From positions 62,001-126,000 of the forward strand of contig JANQPX010000037.1 in NCBI GenBank assembly GCA_028285265.1: a stretch of DNA of 64,000 nt, written 5' to 3'. Of the stretch, positions 1-7,402 are shown piece by piece. A program made the translations under genes and the position numbers. Origin of the DNA: Geminicoccaceae bacterium. GTDB lineage: Bacteria; Pseudomonadota; Alphaproteobacteria; Geminicoccales; Geminicoccaceae. Every line of letters starts with the position of its first letter. The stretch's first letter is position 1. A model generated the notes under the pieces. The model had not been told where the DNA came from, ran no database searches, and saw only the letters and a program-made list of their open reading frames with translations.

Positions 1-207
1 CACGACATCGGCACCGTGCGCGCGATCTCTGACGAGGTGGTGGTGATGCTGCAGGGCGAGGTCGTGGAAACTGGCTCGCGGCGCACCATGTTCACGCCCC
101 CGCATCATGCCTATACCGAGCTCCTTTTGTCCTCGGTCCCAGAGATGGATCCAGATTGGCTCACCAACTTGCTCGCCGCACGGCGCCGAAGCGATAGCGA
201 GCGTTAG
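1..207 (+). CDS. ABC transporter ATP-binding protein, peptide/nickel type (C-terminal fragment)
   Basis: Only the last 68 codons are present; the reading frame is open from base 1 to the TAG at 205-207. The fragment begins HDIGTVRAISDEVVVM, the usual H-loop (switch) region of an ABC ATPase, and continues with MLQGEVVETG and FTPPHHAYTELLLSSVP. This resembles the C-terminal end of DppD/DppF/OppD-type proteins, where an FxxPxHPYT element is characteristic. Such subunits power uptake of peptides, nickel or related solutes at the inner membrane. The rest of the transporter lies outside the window, so the substrate cannot be named. It is on the same strand as tmm but separated from it by 366 bases. 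Confidence 0.8.
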   Translation, partial: HDIGTVRAISDEVVVMLQGEVVETGSRRTMFTPPHHAYTELLLSSVPEMDPDWLTNLLAARRRSDSER

Positions 208-573
208 CGACGATCTCCTGTCTAAAGGGCGATCGTGGTCGTCTCCTAAGAGAGGCCGGCTGCTGCACATGCAGTACCGCTGATGGGCTTTGATAGGCCA
301 TCGACGACTCTTGATGCTCAATCTATCGATGAAGCATTTGAGAGGCGCATCAACGATGATTTCTCATTGAAATGGCAATCAGAACATCATTGATATCGAG
401 GGGCGAGCCAGGGCCTGTGGTCCTAATGTGGTTTTCGTGTTCCCGCGGTCAGCAATCAGAACCATGGCTGGGTGTGTATCGACGATGTTGCGATTACTGG
501 ACCATGGCTTCGTCTTCCGCGGCATCGCATTTGCATGTTAAGGGTGGACAATGACGATAAGGGAGGGACGATC
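208..573. other. Intergenic region upstream of tmm
   Basis: These 366 bases hold no open frame with plausible coding character. The right end carries a candidate sigma-54 promoter (519-536) and a GGGAGGG Shine-Dalgarno stretch at 561-567 before the tmm start. No clear terminator for the preceding ABC gene was seen. Confidence 0.6.
519..536 (+). promoter_or_regulatory. Candidate sigma-54 (RpoN) promoter of tmm
   Basis: The stretch reads GCGGCATCGCATTTGCAT, giving GG at 521-522, ten bases, then GC at 533-534, the spacing required for -24/-12 promoters. The -12 element TTGCAT is perfect; the -24 element GCGGCAT is imperfect against CTGGCAC. Transcription would begin near 546, about 28 bases before the tmm ATG. 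Its position, and the much better sigma-54 site before amt in the same block, make nitrogen control plausible, but the match alone could be chance. Confidence 0.42.
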
Positions 574-1917
574 ATGACCAAGAAGGTCGCCATCATCGGC
601 GCTGGCCCGTCAGGCCTCGCGCAACTTCGTGCTTTTCAATCAGCTGCCGCTAAGGGCGAAGCCATTCCGGAGGTCGTTTGCTTCGAAAAGCAGGATGATT
701 GGGGGGGGCTTTGGAACTACAGCTGGCGAACCGGCCTGGATGAATATGGCGAGCCGGTTCACTGCTCGATGTATCGCTATCTCTGGTCCAACGGTCCTAA
801 GGAAGGACTCGAGTTCGCCGACTATACGTTCGATGAGCATTTTGGTCGTCCTATTGCCTCATATCCGCCACGCGCTGTGCTCTTCGACTATATCAAGGGG
901 CGGGTCGAGAAGGCTGATGTTCGGAAATGGATCAAGTTTCGTCATACCTGCCGGCGCGTCGAGTATAACGAGGCGACGGCGAGGTTTCGCGTCGTGGTCC
1001 ATGACCTGGTGAACGATAAAGAAGTGGTCGGCGACTACGATGACGTGGTCTGTGCGACTGGCCATTTCTCAACGCCAAATGTCCCCTATTTTCAGGGCTT
1101 TGAGACGTATCAGGGACGTGTGTTGCATGCCCATGACTTCCGCGATGCGCTTGAGTTCAAGGATAAAGACATCCTGATTATCGGCACGAGTTACTCGGCG
1201 GAGGACATCGGCTCACAATGCTGGAAATATGGATGCAAGTCCGTGACCGTTAGTCACCGAACGGCGCCGATTGGCTTCGACTGGCCCGACAACTGGAAAG
1301 AGGTTCCGCTCTTGCAGAAGGTCGAAGGTAAAACAGCTACCTTTAAGGATGGCTCGACCGCTGACGTTGATGCGATCATTCTTTGCACTGGCTACCTACA
1401 CCACTTTCCATTCATGGCCGATGATTTGAAGCTTCGTACCGCTAATCGCCTTGCGACTGCCGATCTCTATAAGGGGGTCGCGTATATCAATAACCCGAAG
1501 CTCTTCTATCTTGGCATGCAGGATCAGTGGTACACATTCAACATGTTTGATGCGCAGGCCTGGTGGGCCAGGGATGTGATCTTGGGTAAGATTGACCTCC
1601 CGGACCAGGCCGCGATGATCGCCGATGTTGAAGATCGTATCCAACGCGAGGACGCAGGCGAGACAGCCTACGACGCCATTCGCTATCAGGGCGATTATGT
1701 TCGAGAGTTAGTCGCCGAGACGGATTATCCCGAATTTGATATCGAAGCAGCCAATGAAGCATTCTTCCAATGGAAGAAGCACAAAGGTGAATCGATTATG
1801 GGCTTTCGTGATAACGGCTATGTCTCACCCATGACCGGGACCAAAGCGCCCCCTCATCATACGCCATGGGTGGATGCACTTGACGACTCGCTTGAGGCCT
1901 ACCTTAAGACAACGTGA
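574..1917 (+). CDS. tmm: Trimethylamine monooxygenase (flavin-containing monooxygenase, Tmm)
   Basis: Oxidises trimethylamine to trimethylamine N-oxide with FAD, NADPH and O2, the first step by which many marine bacteria use methylated amines. The protein is 447 residues, the normal Tmm length. It shows the FAD fold GAGPSG at residues 9-14, an FMO fingerprint FQGFETYQGRVLHAHDF near 172, and a second nucleotide site GTSYSAED at 204-211; Tyr207 falls where Tmm of Roseovarius has a functionally important tyrosine. Segments such as WRTGLDEYGEPVH and MYRYLWSNGPKE are, from memory, near-identical in roseobacter Tmm. The ATG at 574 is chosen because GGGAGGG sits just upstream and the N-terminus then matches the family; an upstream in-frame ATG at 472 would add 34 unrelated residues. 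A methylamine-type operon lies directly downstream on the other strand. Confidence 0.93.
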   Translation: MTKKVAIIGAGPSGLAQLRAFQSAAAKGEAIPEVVCFEKQDDWGGLWNYSWRTGLDEYGEPVHCSMYRYLWSNGPKEGLEFADYTFDEHFGRPIASYPPRAVLFDYIKGRVEKADVRKWIKFRHTCRRVEYNEATARFRVVVHDLVNDKEVVGDYDDVVCATGHFSTPNVPYFQGFETYQGRVLHAHDFRDALEFKDKDILIIGTSYSAEDIGSQCWKYGCKSVTVSHRTAPIGFDWPDNWKEVPLLQKVEGKTATFKDGSTADVDAIILCTGYLHHFPFMADDLKLRTANRLATADLYKGVAYINNPKLFYLGMQDQWYTFNMFDAQAWWARDVILGKIDLPDQAAMIADVEDRIQREDAGETAYDAIRYQGDYVRELVAETDYPEFDIEAANEAFFQWKKHKGESIMGFRDNGYVSPMTGTKAPPHHTPWVDALDDSLEAYLKTT

Positions 1918-1939
1918 GCCTCAGCTGACTGATTGCCAC

Positions 1940-2923
1940 TTAGACCCTGAGGATTGAGCGGACTGCTGAGTCGATGATGTCCGTATCCGAGGGTGATTGC
2001 CCCGAGCCGCACATATGACCCCAGTCGGTGTCGATGTTGGCGTACTGTGCAGCCGAAATCAACTTGGCCTCTGATTGACAGTCGGCTGGGGTGAAATAGA
2101 GATCAGTCGTTGCCGTCATGACGGTCGTTTTTGCCTTAATCTTGCCGAGCTCAGCGGCAAGATCACCGCCGTCGCTGACGTCGTGATTGATCCAGGTCCT
2201 TATCATCGCGGTGATATCACTAGCATCGCGGGCTTTGAACAAGGCGTCCCAGTAGCGGATGAGCCAGTCGTCAAGCGATGTGTAACCGGATTCGCGGAAG
2301 CGTTCGCGCTTGAGCCAAGGCTGGGAGTAGGCCCAACCAGCATAGATCCTACCAACGGCGCGAAGTCCGCCAAAAGGGACTTCGTCGGAACCGTAGCGAG
2401 GATCAGCCTCAAGTGCGGCGAGTAAGCTTTCTAGAAACACACGATTGTGTGGAGTTGTTTTCGCTGTCCCACAGATCATCAAGAGTCGCTGAACGCGATC
2501 GGGTTCTTTGACCGCCCAACGGCATGCTTGCTGCGCGCCCATCGACCAGCCTAAGGCAAGGGCAATTGATGGTGAGTCGAAATGTGCCTCCAGCATACGT
2601 GCTTGGAGCATGATGTTGTCAGCATGAGTAAGAAGTGGAAACTTGAGGCGCTGACTTGTTGGCTCGACATGGGAAGGCGAGGTCGAAACGCCATTGCCGA
2701 GCATGTTGGGCACGACGATACAATAGCGCTCAGGATCAAGCGCCATTCCAGGGCCAATCAGGAAGGCATTCTGCTCATGGGTGCCGCCAAAACGTGTCGG
2801 GTAAAGGATAAGGTTATCCTTGGCTGAATTGAGTTGGCCCCAGACGGCATAGATGAGCTTCGCCCCAATCAGTGTATCGCCAGAGGCAAGCGGGAGGTCG
2901 GTAATGTAGTTGCGAAGTTCCAT
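1940..2923 (-). CDS. Alpha/beta hydrolase of the homoserine O-acetyltransferase (MetX) family
   Basis: A 327-residue alpha/beta-fold enzyme. The nucleophile elbow is GWSMG with Ser127, and Asp274 (TTDLYFTP) with His303 (DWGHMCG) complete the expected catalytic triad. The N-terminal LPLASGDTLIGAKLIYAVWGQL and the RFGGTHEQNAFLIGPG region place it among MetX-like acyltransferases/hydrolases, but it lacks several signatures of true homoserine acetyltransferases (no GGSMGG elbow, a shorter chain), so a methionine-biosynthesis role is doubtful. It begins four bases after the gmaS-like stop codon and is almost certainly cotranscribed with it. From context it may act on an amide or acyl intermediate of methylated-amine use, but that is inference. 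Substrate unknown. Confidence 0.75.
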   Translation of the reverse strand: MELRNYITDLPLASGDTLIGAKLIYAVWGQLNSAKDNLILYPTRFGGTHEQNAFLIGPGMALDPERYCIVVPNMLGNGVSTSPSHVEPTSQRLKFPLLTHADNIMLQARMLEAHFDSPSIALALGWSMGAQQACRWAVKEPDRVQRLLMICGTAKTTPHNRVFLESLLAALEADPRYGSDEVPFGGLRAVGRIYAGWAYSQPWLKRERFRESGYTSLDDWLIRYWDALFKARDASDITAMIRTWINHDVSDGGDLAAELGKIKAKTTVMTATTDLYFTPADCQSEAKLISAAQYANIDTDWGHMCGSGQSPSDTDIIDSAVRSILRV

Positions 2924-2927
2924 AGGG

Positions 2928-4271
2928 CTAAAAGAAGCGAAGATAACGCTTCATCTCCCAATCCGAGACATGGTTGAGATAGCTTAGCCATTCTTGATCT
3001 TTAAATGCTGTCCAAGAATCAAACATCGATTCGCCAAAGACTGCAGCAGCAAGCGGATCATCTTTAAAGGCGCGCACCGCTTCATCGAGGGTTCTGGGTA
3101 ACATCTCGATTCCACGCTCAGCCCTTTCAGTATCACTGATCAAGTACATGTTGTCCGTGTTGGGCTCGCCAGGATCGAGATCATCAGCAATGCCTTCAAG
3201 GCCGGCGGCCAGGCAAAGGGCAGCGCCGAGATAGGGGTTGCAAGCGCTATCCGCAGCACGCAGCTCGACCCGTCCGCCGCCTTTGGGGATGCGCATCGCG
3301 TTGGTGCGGTTGTTGTTGCCGTAGCAGGCAAAGATCGGCGCCCAGGTGAATCCCGACATAGAGCCCTGCTTCACGAGGCGTTTATAGCTATTCACTGTCG
3401 GGGCCACCGTCGCCATAATCGCAGGCAGGTGCTTTAGGATACCGGCCAAGAACTGATAGCCAAGCTCGGAAAGGCCACAATCGCGAGGATCTTTGTCCGC
3501 TTTGAAGAGATTTTCTCCCGTCCTAGCATCGGCAAGGGACATATTGAAATGAGCACCGGAGCCGGTCCTATCGCCAAAGGGCTTCGGCATGAAACACGCA
3601 TAGGCGCCATGGCGGTTTGCAATAGCATTGGCCATCATACGCAGCAGAACGAAGCGATCGGCCATGGTCTTGACGTCTGCATAGGCAAAGTCGATCTCGA
3701 ATTGACCAATGCCATCCTCGTGGTCAAAGGAGTAGACATCCCAGCCCAATGTGTTCATCGCTTCAACTAACTCACCGAGCCAATCGAGGTTATGGAGAAG
3801 CCTGGTCGTATCGTAGGCGGGCTTGTCGAGATGGGGCAGGGCGGAGACAGGCGTCGGCATGCCTTCACGCTCGGCGAACACAAAAAACTCTGCCTCCATG
3901 CCGAGGTTCATCACGAAGCCCATCTCTTCAGCCTTCGTGATTTGACGGTTCAGGATGTTGCGTGAACAGGCATCGAACGGATTCCCTTGACACCAGAGAT
4001 CGCAAGCGAAGTACGCAACTTCCGGCTTCCAAGGGAGGATCGCCAATGACGCAGGGTCTGGCATGCAAGCGACCTCTTCATCATTGATCTCCTGCGGCAC
4101 GCCATCAAGAGCGGCGCCAGTAAACATTTCAGAGCCTGCCATCATCTGTTCGAAATGGCTAACCGGCACCATCTTTGATTTGGAAACGCCATGCATATCG
4201 ACATAGGAGGCTATGCAGGTCGTCACACCCTGATCAATTAGCGTCTTATGAAGGTTCGCGACGTCGCTCAT
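2928..4271 (-). CDS. gmaS: Glutamine-synthetase-family enzyme, likely gamma-glutamylmethylamide synthetase
   Basis: A 447-residue member of the glutamine synthetase superfamily (GlnT/type III-like). Seen: N-terminal beta-grasp-like part with SYVDMHGVSKSKMVP, catalytic motifs GMEAEFFVF, SFDHEDGIGQFEIDF, GDRTGSGAHFNMSL, an ATP-binding VNSYKRLV loop, the NNNRTNAMRIP segment, and the C-terminal HVSDWEMKRYLRFF typical of GMAS proteins. GMAS ligates methylamine to glutamate using ATP, opening the N-methylglutamate pathway. A GlnT-type glutamine synthetase is the main alternative, but tmm next door and an amt in the same direction favour methylamine. The start is supported by GGAGGGG about eight bases upstream. 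The downstream mgs and mgd genes of the classical pathway are not in this window. Confidence 0.78.
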   Translation of the reverse strand: MSDVANLHKTLIDQGVTTCIASYVDMHGVSKSKMVPVSHFEQMMAGSEMFTGAALDGVPQEINDEEVACMPDPASLAILPWKPEVAYFACDLWCQGNPFDACSRNILNRQITKAEEMGFVMNLGMEAEFFVFAEREGMPTPVSALPHLDKPAYDTTRLLHNLDWLGELVEAMNTLGWDVYSFDHEDGIGQFEIDFAYADVKTMADRFVLLRMMANAIANRHGAYACFMPKPFGDRTGSGAHFNMSLADARTGENLFKADKDPRDCGLSELGYQFLAGILKHLPAIMATVAPTVNSYKRLVKQGSMSGFTWAPIFACYGNNNRTNAMRIPKGGGRVELRAADSACNPYLGAALCLAAGLEGIADDLDPGEPNTDNMYLISDTERAERGIEMLPRTLDEAVRAFKDDPLAAAVFGESMFDSWTAFKDQEWLSYLNHVSDWEMKRYLRFF

Positions 4272-4326
4272 GCATTTCCCCTCCCTGCTGGTTCTTTGTG
4301 ATCTTGTCTATCATTTCAGAAGTAAG

Positions 4327-4351
4327 AACGGGCCACCAGAGGTGGCCCGTT
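4327..4351 (-). terminator. Perfect hairpin 1 between small membrane protein and gmaS
   Basis: Eleven-base perfect inverted repeat AACGGGCCACC / GGTGGCCCGTT with an AGA loop. On the minus strand it lies after the small membrane protein gene and before gmaS. It has no long U-run on either side, so it may attenuate or process the transcript rather than end it. Confidence 0.5.
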
Positions 4352-4354
4352 TGT

Positions 4355-4390
4355 TGCCCTCATGATCCGGACCAGCGGATCATGAGGGCA
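4355..4390 (-). terminator. Perfect hairpin 2 immediately after the small membrane protein gene
   Basis: Fifteen-base perfect inverted repeat (TGCCCTCATGATCCG at 4355-4369, its complement at 4376-4390) with a six-base loop, four bases past the stop codon at 4395. Only three bases separate it from hairpin 1. It lacks a U-run. Likely separates strong amt expression from weaker gmaS expression, or acts as a 3' stabiliser. Confidence 0.5.
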
Positions 4391-4394
4391 GCGT

Positions 4395-4556
4395 TCATTT
4401 GTGCTTGCTGTAGGACTTCTCCTCGCTGATTGCGCCATAGGCAATGGCACCGAAACAAACCGCCAGGGCTATCAACAGAATGATGAACGGGCTTGCGCCT
4501 CCAGCGCCTGTGAAGTAAGCGGCTGCTCCCTCCCAGCTATCGATTGGTGAACCCAT
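4395..4556 (-). CDS. Small single-pass membrane protein between amt and gmaS
   Basis: A 53-residue protein, MGSPIDSWEGAAAYFTGAGG..., with one strongly hydrophobic segment (about residues 22-42, FIILLIALAVCFGAIAYGA) and a charged tail EEKSYSKHK. The ATG at 4556 has GGAG eight bases upstream, a better start than the in-frame one at 4691, which overlaps the end of amt. It follows amt by 40 bases and precedes gmaS, so it is very likely an operon member. I recognise no family. Its size and place suggest an accessory subunit of the Amt channel or of a membrane-associated amine enzyme; this is inference. Confidence 0.72.
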   Translation of the reverse strand: MGSPIDSWEGAAAYFTGAGGASPFIILLIALAVCFGAIAYGAISEEKSYSKHK

Positions 4557-4596
4557 TTTCGTTTCTCCAGGTGTTGATGTATGACCGTTGATCCAC

Positions 4597-5949
4597 CTAT
4601 TCGGCAGGCGTTGCAGCCGGTACGGATGAACCATTTGGATCGGGGCTGTGCATGCCTTCTGGGTAAGCGAGGATCGGCACCTTGGCCGCATCCATGCCCA
4701 GGATTTCGACGCTTTCGGGAATGCGTAGCAAACCCGCCTGCTTCAAAATGAGGGACGCTACATAGCCTGGGATCAGACCGAGTAGCAGCATGCTGACGGC
4801 GCCGATGAGCTGGCCCATGAAGTTGGTATCGGGATAGTCACCATTCGGGTACCCACTGGCAACAATCCCAAAGGCAAGGACACCAAACAGACCGGCAAAG
4901 CCGTGTACGGAGACGGCACCGACGGCATCATCGATTCCGAACTTCTCCAACCATTTCGCGCCGATCGGGGCAATAACGCCGCCGCAAAAGCCGAGCAAAA
5001 AGGCGAGTGGTGGCCAATAGACATCGAGACCGGACGCCGCTGCAAAGATCCCAGCGAGCGCGCCGGACATCATCCAGAAAGGATCATTGGTCATGATCCA
5101 ACCCCCGATAATGCCACCTGCGAAACACATCAGTGTGTTGAAGGCGACAGCCGAGAGCGTCGTCGGATTGCCGAAGATTGTCACCCATTGATCGTTGCCG
5201 ATGTAAATGATGCAGCCCCCGAGAAAACCGAAGAAGCCGACGATCAGCACCATAAGACCGAAGGTCGCCATTGGCACGTTGTGCGGTACGATCGCATTGG
5301 CGCTACCGTCCGGATTGAACTTACCGATTCTCGGACCGAGGTTGATCAACACACCTAGCGCAAAGAAGGCCGCGACCATATGGACGCATCCCGCAGCGCC
5401 AAAGTCATGCCAGCCGAACTGGGTTAGAAGCCAGCCATCGCCATGCCAGGCCCAGGAGGCGCCAAGGATCCAAACGACCGAGCCCAAGAGGATCGCGAGA
5501 ATGATGAAGCCCGAAAGCTTAATCCGTTCGATGACCGCCCCTGAAAAGATTGATGCGGTCGTCGCCGCAAAGAGGGTAAACGCCGCCCAGAAGATTCCGG
5601 TTGCGTTGTCGGAAAGATTGGGACCCATGGCATCAGACCAAGGAATGCCGCCCGCCCCCGCTTCGAGATCTGGGATTAGACCGTTCGGAAAGGCGAGATA
5701 GATCCACCAGCCGAAGAAGAAGAATGTCGGGATCATGAACGCAAAAGCGAGAATGTTCTTGATGCCCGAAGCGAGTACGTTTTTCTTCCTAGACGCTCCC
5801 ATCTCATAGCCCAGAAAGCCCGCATGAATGATGAACATTAAAGCGGTGCACCACCAGTAAAAGACTTCAAGGTTGACGGTCGTGGTCCAACCGGCTCCCT
5901 CTTCTAACGCTGCCACCTTGGCCGCGAGATCAGCGATTTCCTGCTCCAT
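4597..5949 (-). CDS. amt: Ammonium/methylammonium transporter, Amt family
   Basis: A 450-residue inner-membrane channel for ammonium, which in this context probably also carries methylammonium. About eleven hydrophobic segments are visible. The pore twin histidines appear as His190 (GCVHMVAAFFALG) and His349 (VSVHGFAGLFG), and AWHGDGWL and GAVIERIKLSGF are Amt-like. The chain starts with a charged, possibly helical leader MEQEIADLAAKVAALEEG before the first membrane segment and ends in a short Pro/Ser-rich tail. The ATG at 5949 has GGGAGAAAGCT upstream. A near-consensus sigma-54 promoter lies 60 bases before the start, indicating induction on nitrogen limitation through NtrC. Absence of an adjacent glnK (PII) gene is mildly unusual and, with the gmaS-like partner, argues for a methylamine role. 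Confidence 0.93.
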   Translation of the reverse strand: MEQEIADLAAKVAALEEGAGWTTTVNLEVFYWWCTALMFIIHAGFLGYEMGASRKKNVLASGIKNILAFAFMIPTFFFFGWWIYLAFPNGLIPDLEAGAGGIPWSDAMGPNLSDNATGIFWAAFTLFAATTASIFSGAVIERIKLSGFIILAILLGSVVWILGASWAWHGDGWLLTQFGWHDFGAAGCVHMVAAFFALGVLINLGPRIGKFNPDGSANAIVPHNVPMATFGLMVLIVGFFGFLGGCIIYIGNDQWVTIFGNPTTLSAVAFNTLMCFAGGIIGGWIMTNDPFWMMSGALAGIFAAASGLDVYWPPLAFLLGFCGGVIAPIGAKWLEKFGIDDAVGAVSVHGFAGLFGVLAFGIVASGYPNGDYPDTNFMGQLIGAVSMLLLGLIPGYVASLILKQAGLLRIPESVEILGMDAAKVPILAYPEGMHSPDPNGSSVPAATPAE

Positions 5950-6316
5950 AGCTTTCTCCCGTAGCTCTGCCCTTGTTTGGCCAGGGCAGAATTATCCAGG
6001 AGAGATCGTTGCAAGGACGGTGCCAGGCCATTGTCGTAGCAAAAGACGGCATGCGCACAGAATTTGAGCAAAAACACCGGTTCGCTCGGCGATTTTTTGA
6101 TTAAAGAAGTGGCAAGCGAATGATCACCGCCGGCTGTACCGCCAATTCTCATGCCGTCGATGATTGGCTGATCTTCGCTTTGCGCACGGCATATCGAGCA
6201 AAGGAATGGCTGACTAGGTTCAGACGTCCGATGTTCCGGATCGCGGTCAAAGCGGAGTGTCACCAATCCGTGGCACGACCGACGCCAATCGCAAAGTCAG
6301 GCTCGACTTCCCGCGC
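5950..6316. other. Intergenic region between amt and the AraC-type regulator
   Basis: Holds the amt leader and sigma-54 promoter (6010-6025). The remaining stretch up to the regulator stop codon should contain the enhancer sites for NtrC; I saw no convincing palindrome. The open frames here on both strands have no recognisable product. Confidence 0.6.
6010..6025 (-). promoter_or_regulatory. Sigma-54 (RpoN) promoter of the amt-gmaS operon
   Basis: Read on the minus strand the sequence is TGGCACCGTCCTTGCA: -24 element TGGCAC, five bases, -12 element TTGCA. This is a full match to the core consensus TGGCAC-N5-TTGCW with correct GG-N10-GC spacing. It is 60 bases upstream of the amt start codon and in the right orientation. 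Known biology: amt operons of Proteobacteria are classically NtrC/RpoN-dependent. Confidence 0.85.
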
Positions 6317-7216
6317 TCAAAGCTTTCGATGCATCTGTTTCCGGATCCTTCCGCGATAATCGGTCGGTGTTTTTCCCGTCTTTTGCCGATAGAAGCGACT
6401 GAAATACCCGAGGTCGGTAAAGCCAAGCCGATCGGATATCTCGGCCACTGACAGGGGCGTATAGGCGAGCTTTCTATTGGCCTCTTTGATGATGCGATCG
6501 TGGATGACCTGAAGGGGTGATCTGCCAAGAATGGCGCGGCAGTCACGGGTGAGTTGACTCTTTGAAACACCAATCGCCTTCCCGTAGTCAAGCGCGCTCC
6601 AACCTTTGAGATAGCCTCGCTCGACCAAATCGAGGAAAGAGCGTACACGTCGCTGGGCCGGTGATTGGTAGACGTCAATGCCTCGTACGTCGGCTTGAGC
6701 CAGTCTAATGCGCTCGATCCAAACGCCGATCAGCCTCACCAGGAACAAAAGCGCGTTCTCGCGCGCAGGCCGCTGTGATGTGTATTCATCTTCGATCTGT
6801 TGCAAGATCTGCGCTAAATGTACAAAACTGTTATCTTGTTTGGAAATCAGAACCGCGGGTTGCGCCCAAGGAGCCATGGTTGCTGTGGCGTCAATAAATA
6901 GATCTTGGGGTATGGTTGTGACGCTTCCAACGACATCTGGAGCGAATTCAAAACCGTGAACAACGGTGGGAGGTACTATCAGAATTGAGGGGCTGTCCGT
7001 CTTCTTGATCACGCCATCGAGGTCGATGCGAACATTTGGCGTCTTGAAGTCGATGATTTGCACAAGGCCTGCATGGCGGTGCGGCTTGATCTGCCAACCA
7101 TGCAGCTGACTACGGTCTTTCAAGGCCTCAACGTGAATGAGATCGGGAAGACTATTGTTTGGGGCTTCTCCGTAAAGTGTAAAGCTTGGGACGACGTCAC
7201 GCGTGGTCGTTGACAT
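6317..7216 (-). CDS. AraC-family transcriptional regulator, PobR/PobC-like
   Basis: A 299-residue cytoplasmic regulator. The N-terminal half (GWQIKPHRHAGLVQIIDF, ILIVPPTVVHGFEF) is a cupin-like ligand-binding domain; the C-terminal 100 residues form the double helix-turn-helix, with YGKAIGVSKSQLTRDCRAILG as the first and SVAEISDRLGFTDLGYFSRFYRQKTGKTP as the second. It is transcribed away from pobA with 186 bases between the two start codons. This architecture is the standard one for 4-hydroxybenzoate-responsive activators of pobA, so activation of pobA-pcaHG by 4-hydroxybenzoate is the natural prediction. The ligand is inferred from position, not from residues. Confidence 0.85.
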   Translation of the reverse strand: MSTTTRDVVPSFTLYGEAPNNSLPDLIHVEALKDRSQLHGWQIKPHRHAGLVQIIDFKTPNVRIDLDGVIKKTDSPSILIVPPTVVHGFEFAPDVVGSVTTIPQDLFIDATATMAPWAQPAVLISKQDNSFVHLAQILQQIEDEYTSQRPARENALLFLVRLIGVWIERIRLAQADVRGIDVYQSPAQRRVRSFLDLVERGYLKGWSALDYGKAIGVSKSQLTRDCRAILGRSPLQVIHDRIIKEANRKLAYTPLSVAEISDRLGFTDLGYFSRFYRQKTGKTPTDYRGRIRKQMHRKL

Positions 7217-7402
7217 GCATGTACTTTTTCATGAATTGATGAGCCGATAGTACAAAAGGTGGAACCAAAAATCCATGGTGTCGATCGTGCAGTCTGTGGC
7301 AAGTGTAATGACGGCAGACTCACAAAAAAAGGATGCACGAACGATCAAGCCGTGAGTCTGAGCTTCGCAAGCTTTGGTGTCTCCGATGGGGAGGTGGGTA
7401 CC

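Noticed and set aside
472..573. Upstream start for tmm
   Set aside because: The extension of 34 residues is unlike Tmm proteins, crosses the candidate promoter, and lacks a ribosome-binding site; the ATG at 574 has one.
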